In this document: piece by piece, positions 53,401-64,000 of the stretch
Position numbering within the stretch: the stretch's first letter is position 1
Layout: each line of letters begins with the position of its first letter
Source of the DNA: Phalacrocorax aristotelis
Lineage: Eukaryota; Chordata; Aves; Suliformes; Phalacrocoracidae
Assembly (NCBI RefSeq): GCF_949628215.1
Contig: NC_134279.1
Location: forward strand, 83,943,517 to 84,007,516
Direction: 5' to 3'
DNA: 64,000 nt
Notes under the pieces: generated by a model
What the model was told of the DNA's origin: nothing
Seen by the model: only the letters and a program-made list of their open reading frames with translations
The model's database searches: none
Position numbers and translations under genes: made by a program

Positions 53401-56400
53401 GCCCAGGGCCCGGCCGCACCTCGTGGGCGAAGGCTTCGGCTTGCAGGCGCAGGTCCTGCTCCAGCTCCAGCTGCTGCACTGCCTCGCAGTAATCCTGGGT
53501 GACGATCTGGGACACTGCCCGGGAGAGCGGGGGCTCGGGGGGGGGCCAGCGCCAGCACGGCAGGGCACGCAGCACCCCAGGAGCCTCGGCTCAGCCACCC
53601 CCTGCCAACAGGGACACCCCCGTCCCAGCGATCTGGCTGCAGCTCCCAGTGCTGCACCATTGCCTTTGGCTTCACTGGTTTGCTGGACTGGGTGGCACTG
53701 GTGGCACTGGGAGCTGCCAGCTGCTCCTTGGCTGGCCTGCCGGGGTGCAGCGAGGTGGGGAGGGGACACGGCCCTGGGGACCCAGCAGCCAACTCACCTC
53801 TCTTGAAGGACCTCAGTGCCCGCTGGCTGGTGCCCAGGGCTGCCTGCAGGCGCTGCTGCTCCCCCTGCCCCATCTCCAGCTGCAGTCAGACAAGCCCCTG
53901 CTCAGCCCTGGGCTCAGCTGGGGGGTCCCACCGTGCCCAGCCCACCCCCCCGCCAGGACATCAGGGAGATGGTGAGGGGCTGCAGAGGGGGGGCCTATCC
54001 TCCCAAAAATCCTGTCCTCAGCTTGGCGAGGGGATACAAGGATGGGCAGGAGCCAGGGAAGGAGGGGAATAAGGAGGGTGATGAAGGAGGACCCTGCCCC
54101 AGGTGGGGGTCCTGCTCGGCTGGGGCATCCCAGTGGGGGTCCCAGGAGGTACCTGGTCCTGCAGGTCTTGGTTCTGTCTCTGCAGCTGCTGGACCTGGAG
54201 CGTGAGGTCCTTCCGCTGCGCCACCAGCCAGGAGATTTTCTCCTGCAAATCTGGGTGCAAAGCGGGGAGCGAGCCGTGAGAAAGGGGGGTGCGAGGGGTG
54301 GGAAAGACGGGAGGGAGGGGAGGGAAAGGGAAGCACAGCCTGAGACCAGGCTCGTGGTGCTACAGCAACCCCCTCACTCCATCCTGGCCATGCCACCAGT
54401 GACCCTGCTGGAAGCTGGTTCTGGGAGGTGACCCAGAGGGTCGGACACGTGGCAACAGGGTGGGACAGCAGCCCCCAGGACACCAGGGACCGTACCCAGC
54501 ACCCTTCTCCCTGCCCAAAGCTGCCCCCAAGTATCCCCTGAGGGTCAGCCCATGGGCAAATTCACAACATCACCCGAACATGGGGTATTAGCTGGGGTGG
54601 GCATCCCCCCGTGGGGTGCCTCCTCCCCCAGGAGTGCATCTCCCTGAGCAGCGCATCCCCCAGAGGGGCACATCCCCCCCCAGGGGCGCATTCCCCGGAC
54701 ACCCCCAGAACTGACGGGCAGGTGGAGCGTCAGGCTGCAAACAGGATGGGAAAGGAGGAAGCGTGACCAGCAGCACTTTCATTTCACCTTTTCTTGATTT
54801 CAGTATCACTTTCTTGTTGTTTTCCTGGAACAAGGCCCAGGCACAACCCAAAACCACGGGGCCGGGCTGAGCCGGGCTTAGAGGACACCGGGACGGGGCA
54901 GCAGGGCAGGGGCCGGTGCTTTGCCTCTGGCTTCACCATTTTTGGCTGGGGTGTAGCCAGGACCCGCAGCCCGGCTCACCCTCGAGCTGCTGCCCATAGT
55001 GTTGGTCAGGGTCAGGGTCCTCCGCGGGGGGCTCCTCCTCGGGCACGGCCAGAGAGGCTGGTGGGGCCAAGCTGAGCCGCTTCAGTTGCTTGTTCTCCTG
55101 CTTCACCTGGGGTGGGATGGAGAGATGGAGACCCCTCCCCTCCAGCACTGGGGTTTCTACTGCCGAAGAGGGGATGCACCAGCACCCTGGCACCCTTGAA
55201 GGGGCTGTGGGCATCCGGGTGCTGGGGGGACACAGTGGTGGGGGCATGCTGCCCACCCCTACCTGGGCTGCATAGGCTTCGGCTTGCTGCCGGCACGTCC
55301 TCTCGATCTCAAACTCTGTCTCCAGCGCTGAGAGCTCAGCCAGCAGCGCCTGTGACGCTGGCAGCGGCAGAGCCTGGATTCAGGCACCCGCCCGGCCCCC
55401 GGTGCCCGGTGGGGGTCCCAGCTGGCACCCTGCCCTCCTCCCCGCCCGCAGCCACCCTGGAGAGCCCTGCCAGGTCACCCAGGACCAGGGACTGCACCCA
55501 GCTCTGCACCACGACAGGGGTTTTCCCACTGACCCCATCACCGCCGGCTCCAGTGAGGGGCTGAAGCCGCCCCCGAGTCCCCACACGGGACCGTGCCGGG
55601 ATGTGACACCGCAGCGGGACGGGGCTTACCTTGCTCGAGCTCGGCCAGCCGCTCCTCCGCTTCGTCCACCTCCTGGCCAAGGGGCGGGTGCTGCTGGGGG
55701 AGAGATGCGCGTGTGGCATTGCGTTGGCACGGCCTTGGGTTGGCACGGCATTGCGTTGGCACGGGATTGCGTTGGCACGGGATTGCGTTGCTTTGGCATT
55801 GCTTTGGCACAGCAGTGCATTGCTTTGGCATTGAGTTGGCACGGCATTGAGTTGCTTTGGCATTGCATTGGCATGGCATTGAGTTGGCACGGCATTGAGC
55901 TGCTTTGGCATTGCTTTGGCACAGCAGTGCATTGCTTTGGCATTGAGTTGGCACGGCATTGAGTTGCTTTGGCATTGCATTGGCATGGCATTGAGTTGGC
56001 ACTGTCTTGCTGAGCCCTGAGCCGCCTGGACACCGCCAGCCGCGCTGGGGACGCTGTGACCGTGACACCCCAGTGATCAGCACCCTGGCACTGTGGCACA
56101 CAGCTGTGGCTGGAGGGGAGGGCACGGCGGGACCAACCCTTCATCACCTCCAGAGTTACATGGGCAGGAGTAAGAAATAAAACAGAAAATGAGCCTGTGA
56201 GTGATACCTGCACCGTAGCTGACTCTTCCTCCTCCTCTTCTTCCTCCTCCGCCTCCTCGCTGCTTTCTGACTCCAGGATGGCTGCAGGGGAACCAAAAGC
56301 ACGCCTGAAGGTCACGAGTGCAGGTGGAAAGTCAGGAGGTGTTACAACCCCTTTGCTTTTCTCAGCCTCGTGCTGCTCCGCGAGGAGAGGGGCTGAGCAC

Positions 56401-57704
56401 CCCCTGCACCGCGGGCTGGGGGGGCTGGCGATGCCTCTGCGGCCACGGGGGTCACGTCCTCCTAAGGAAAGCGGGAATGCCCGCACAGCGGGAGGGCCTG
56501 GAGTGCAAGGAAGAGCCTGCAAAACTTGGACCCGACAGCAACCAACGCATTGACAGCGGCAGCAAAGGAGCGGAGGGCATCGGAGTGAAGGGGCTGCTCG
56601 AGGAGGTGGGAGCACAGCCGGGAAAAATCCCGGTGAGCAATTCTGGGTGAGGGACAAGCCACCCCAGAGCGTCCTGCTGCCCCGACAAGTCCCTGCCCAC
56701 AGGGTGTAGGGGGACACGGGGATGACATGGCGAGCTGGACAGTCCCCAGCACCACCAGACTCCCCCCCCACAGCACTGGGGTGACTGCTTTGGGGGGGAC
56801 CCATGTGCAACACCCCACCGAGTACACACGGGCAGGTACTAGGGAGTGTGACCCCAGGGACAGTCACTGGGGGTCCCCGGTGGTTGGGACTGGGGAGCTG
56901 CTTCATCCCCAGGTGCTCCAGAGTCCTCCTCTCCTTCCAGGGCGAGGGGCTTGGTGGGGTGGCTGCTATCCGGCTGCCCCCAGGGCAGCTCCCAGGGGGG
57001 CTGGGGTGTGTCACGGGGCAGGAATCCATCACCTGCCTCCGACCCTTCCCACCACAGACCTAATCTGGTGGGGAATGCGCTCTGGAATCTAAATCCTCCC
57101 CCCGGTTTGTAACCCAGCCTCCTGCGACCTAACGCTGCCTGCAAGGGCTGGGGGTCCCCGCGGGACCCACGGGATGGGTGTGCAGCTGCCGACAAAGGCC
57201 CTGGGACCCTCCTCCGGGGCCCCCGGGCTGGGACCCCCGTGCTGGCGGCGGGGCTGGGGCTGCGCAACCGGCGCTGCTCCCCCCGCCAAGGCCTCGGCTC
57301 TTGCTGGGTGAAGCTGTGCGAGCATGCGAACGCCAGCAAAAGCCCTAAACCACAGCTGGCGGCCGCGACGGGCACCTCCCACCGCCCAGAGCGGCACAGG
57401 GACGGACAGACGGACAGGCGGGCAGATGCATTCGGTGCCCAGGAGCGGTCAATCCATCTGAGTGGAGAAAATCCTTCTCCAGTCCCGGTTTTGGGCTGGT
57501 TTTGCCCCGCTGCAAACCATCCCGTCCAGGCAGCGGTGCCCAGAGGCCACGGCGACGGTCACGGGGGACAGCCACAGCCACCCGCCCTCACCCTGCCATG
57601 GGGCACGCGGGGTCGGCCGGCCGCGTGTGAGCCCACCGCGTCCTCCAGCGCACGCGAGGGACCTTACCTGCGAGCTGCCCGACGCCTTCCCCGACCCAGG
57701 CCAT
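50469..57704 (-). CDS. Shootin-family coiled-coil protein (SHTN1 paralogue)
   Basis: Fifteen coding exons on the minus strand: 57668-57704, 56208-56281, 55630-55690, 55263-55357, 54980-55106, 54153-54250, 53798-53879, 53420-53514, 52965-53111, 52379-52532, 52105-52231, 51705-51754, 51185-51294, 50980-51039 and 50469-50795. All phases agree, total 1644 nt or 547 residues. The start has a perfect GCCGCCATGG context. Residues 20-35 are poly-Glu. Coiled coil runs from about 38 to 325, with EFEIERTCRQQAEA, QENKQLKRLS, QLELEQDLRLQAEAFAHEM, RQSMILLQS and VKELEEQLG. A polyproline run lies at about 348-360, then KARAVQEMMERIKNGVVLRP (about 391-410) and ALELQGIL. Human shootin-1 (631 residues), recalled from memory, has a counterpart for each in the same order. 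Shootin-1 links actin flow to L1-CAM in axon formation; the role here is inferred. The end of the last exon is the least certain part. Confidence 0.85.
55715..56005 (+). repeat. Minisatellite (GGCATTGCGTTGGCACGG)n in intron 2 of the shootin-family gene
   Basis: About sixteen copies of a 17-18 bp unit (GGCATTGAGTTGGCAC / GGCATTGCTTTGGCAC), with a roughly 120-bp higher-order block repeated near 55800 and 55910. It is much less GC-rich than the other arrays in the window. Confidence 0.85.
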
Positions 57705-57720
57705 GGCGGCGGGGCTGGCG
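57240..57720 (-). promoter_or_regulatory. CpG-rich segment over first coding exon and intron 1 of the shootin-family gene
   Basis: CpG-rich sequence around the ATG at 57704 and into intron 1. The poly(A) signal of the upstream gene ATP6V1B1 is only about 545 bp away, so promoter elements must lie in this window. No TATA box was noticed. Confidence 0.4.
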
Positions 57721-58245
57721 GCACCCAGCACCCCGAGCTCGGCAGGGTGCCGGCCCCCCCACCCCGGAGCTCGCCTCGTCCTCCCCGCCCACTGCAGGGA
57801 AGTGAAACCGGGCGGTCCCCACCACCGCCGGCTCCGAGGGGGGCTGAGCACCCCGATCCAGGCAGGTTTGGTCCTGCCACGGCAGCGACCGGGGGCTCGA
57901 GGGGGAACCGAAACCCACTCTGTCCCAGCTGGGAGTTGCTTTGACGTGGGGAGATGCTCAGGTCCTTCCCTGTGCAGCTCTGCAGCAAACACCACCACCC
58001 CTCCCCATGGCTTTTACACCTCCCAGTTCATCTTAAAATAGGAAAATGCTGTGGTTGGAGATGCCGGCGGGAGCTCGGGCAGCTCCCTGCACCTCTGCCC
58101 TGCCGGGCGAGGAGCTCTGCCTGCGTCGGGCGAGGAGAGCGGCTCCCGCAGGGTGCAGGCAGGAGGGTGGGAACGGACATGGCGTGGGAACGAAACGGCC
58201 GCAGTGGGAAGCGCAAGAGCACGGAGCAGTTTTGGTGACCACGCT
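57705..58245. other. Short intergenic gap between ATP6V1B1 and the shootin-family gene
   Basis: About 540 bp between head-to-tail genes on the minus strand. It should hold the 5' UTR and promoter of the shootin-family gene. No other exon is seen. Confidence 0.5.
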
Positions 58246-58248
58246 GGT

Positions 58249-58254
58249 TTTATT
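58249..58254 (-). terminator. ATP6V1B1: Poly(A) signal AATAAA of ATP6V1B1
   Basis: AATAAA on the minus strand, about 185 bp after the stop codon (TAA at 58438-58440), followed by a GTGGT-containing downstream element. Confidence 0.7.
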
Positions 58255-58437
58255 GAGCAAGGAGAAGTTTCTCACCACTTTGGGATGCCGGTGCCGAGGA
58301 CCCACAGCCCTCTGCAGCCTCCCGGCGGCTAACCCCGGCCAGCCCCACCGAAGGGACTTTTGGATGGTCCAGAGAGGTTTTGGGGCAGTCAAGGCCGCTC
58401 CCCAACGTTGACCATCTCATCCTGGAGCTCGGAGGGG

Positions 58438-63847
<5,410 letters not shown>

Positions 63848-64000
63848 CTAAAACGGAGGCAGGAGCCACTGGAGCTAAGGAAGAAGCACGTTCTTGGACC
63901 AGTGCAGCCACCCTGCACCATCACTGGGGTGGGATGGGCTGAGCAGGCACCAACCCTGCACCCATACCCCCACCCAGGGCACCCCAACAGGGACCCCCCC

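Noticed and set aside
54588-54857. Extra exon of the shootin-family gene between exons 5 and 6
   Set aside because: The flanking exons already join in phase and no family motif lies in it.

Overview
The window looks like vertebrate nuclear DNA from a bird, probably a GC-rich microchromosome. A less compact sauropsid relative cannot be excluded. The evidence is short, canonically spliced introns in very GC-rich DNA, one 5'-truncated CR1 LINE (the typical sauropsid retroposon), no Alu-like SINEs, and a heavy load of G-rich minisatellites. There is no bacterial, CRISPR or operon content, and I recognised no retrovirus-like element.

Five protein-coding genes can be spliced by hand, with GT-AG junctions and matching phases apart from one junction in TEX261. 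They are PAIP2B (+, coding 7.3-12.8 kb), NAGK (-, 15.8-18.6 kb), TEX261 (+, 39.2-44.6 kb), a shootin-family gene (-, 50.5-57.7 kb), and the C-terminal two thirds of ATP6V1B1 (-, 58.4-63.8 kb, running off the right edge). From memory, human 2p13.3 has the inverted order ATP6V1B1-ANKRD53-TEX261-NAGK-MCEE-MPHOSPH10-PAIP2B. Here MCEE and MPHOSPH10 are not between PAIP2B and NAGK, and a shootin paralogue occupies the ANKRD53 position.

Layout: 1-7.3 kb is the 5' intron or upstream DNA of PAIP2B. PAIP2B and NAGK converge with about 1 kb between their poly(A) signals. NAGK and TEX261 diverge across a 20.6 kb gene-free interval that is mostly tandem repeats, dominated by a 6.5 kb hexanucleotide array (GGGGCA/GGAGCA)n at 28.54-35.05 kb. 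TEX261 has a TATA/CpG promoter at 39.1 kb and a CR1 insertion in intron 3. A roughly 5 kb intergenic stretch with an orphan CpG-rich segment follows. ATP6V1B1 and the shootin gene lie head to tail with about 0.5 kb between them.

The most notable points are: (1) the shootin-family gene, a probable whole-genome-duplication partner of SHTN1 (SHTN1 lies beside VAX1, and this gene lies beside ATP6V1B1, the usual neighbour of VAX2); (2) the giant G-rich hexamer array, open as dipeptide repeats on both strands; (3) a coding sequence of TEX261 one base short of the family length at the exon 5/6 junction; (4) a 485-nt uninterrupted polypurine tract with a 107-bp higher-order period in an ATP6V1B1 intron; and (5) the same minisatellite family in opposite orientation at 27.8 and 60.5 kb. 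The genes are not a pathway. They cover translational control (PAIP2B), amino-sugar salvage (NAGK), early secretory traffic (TEX261), a cytoskeletal coiled-coil protein (shootin) and the proton pump (ATP6V1B1).
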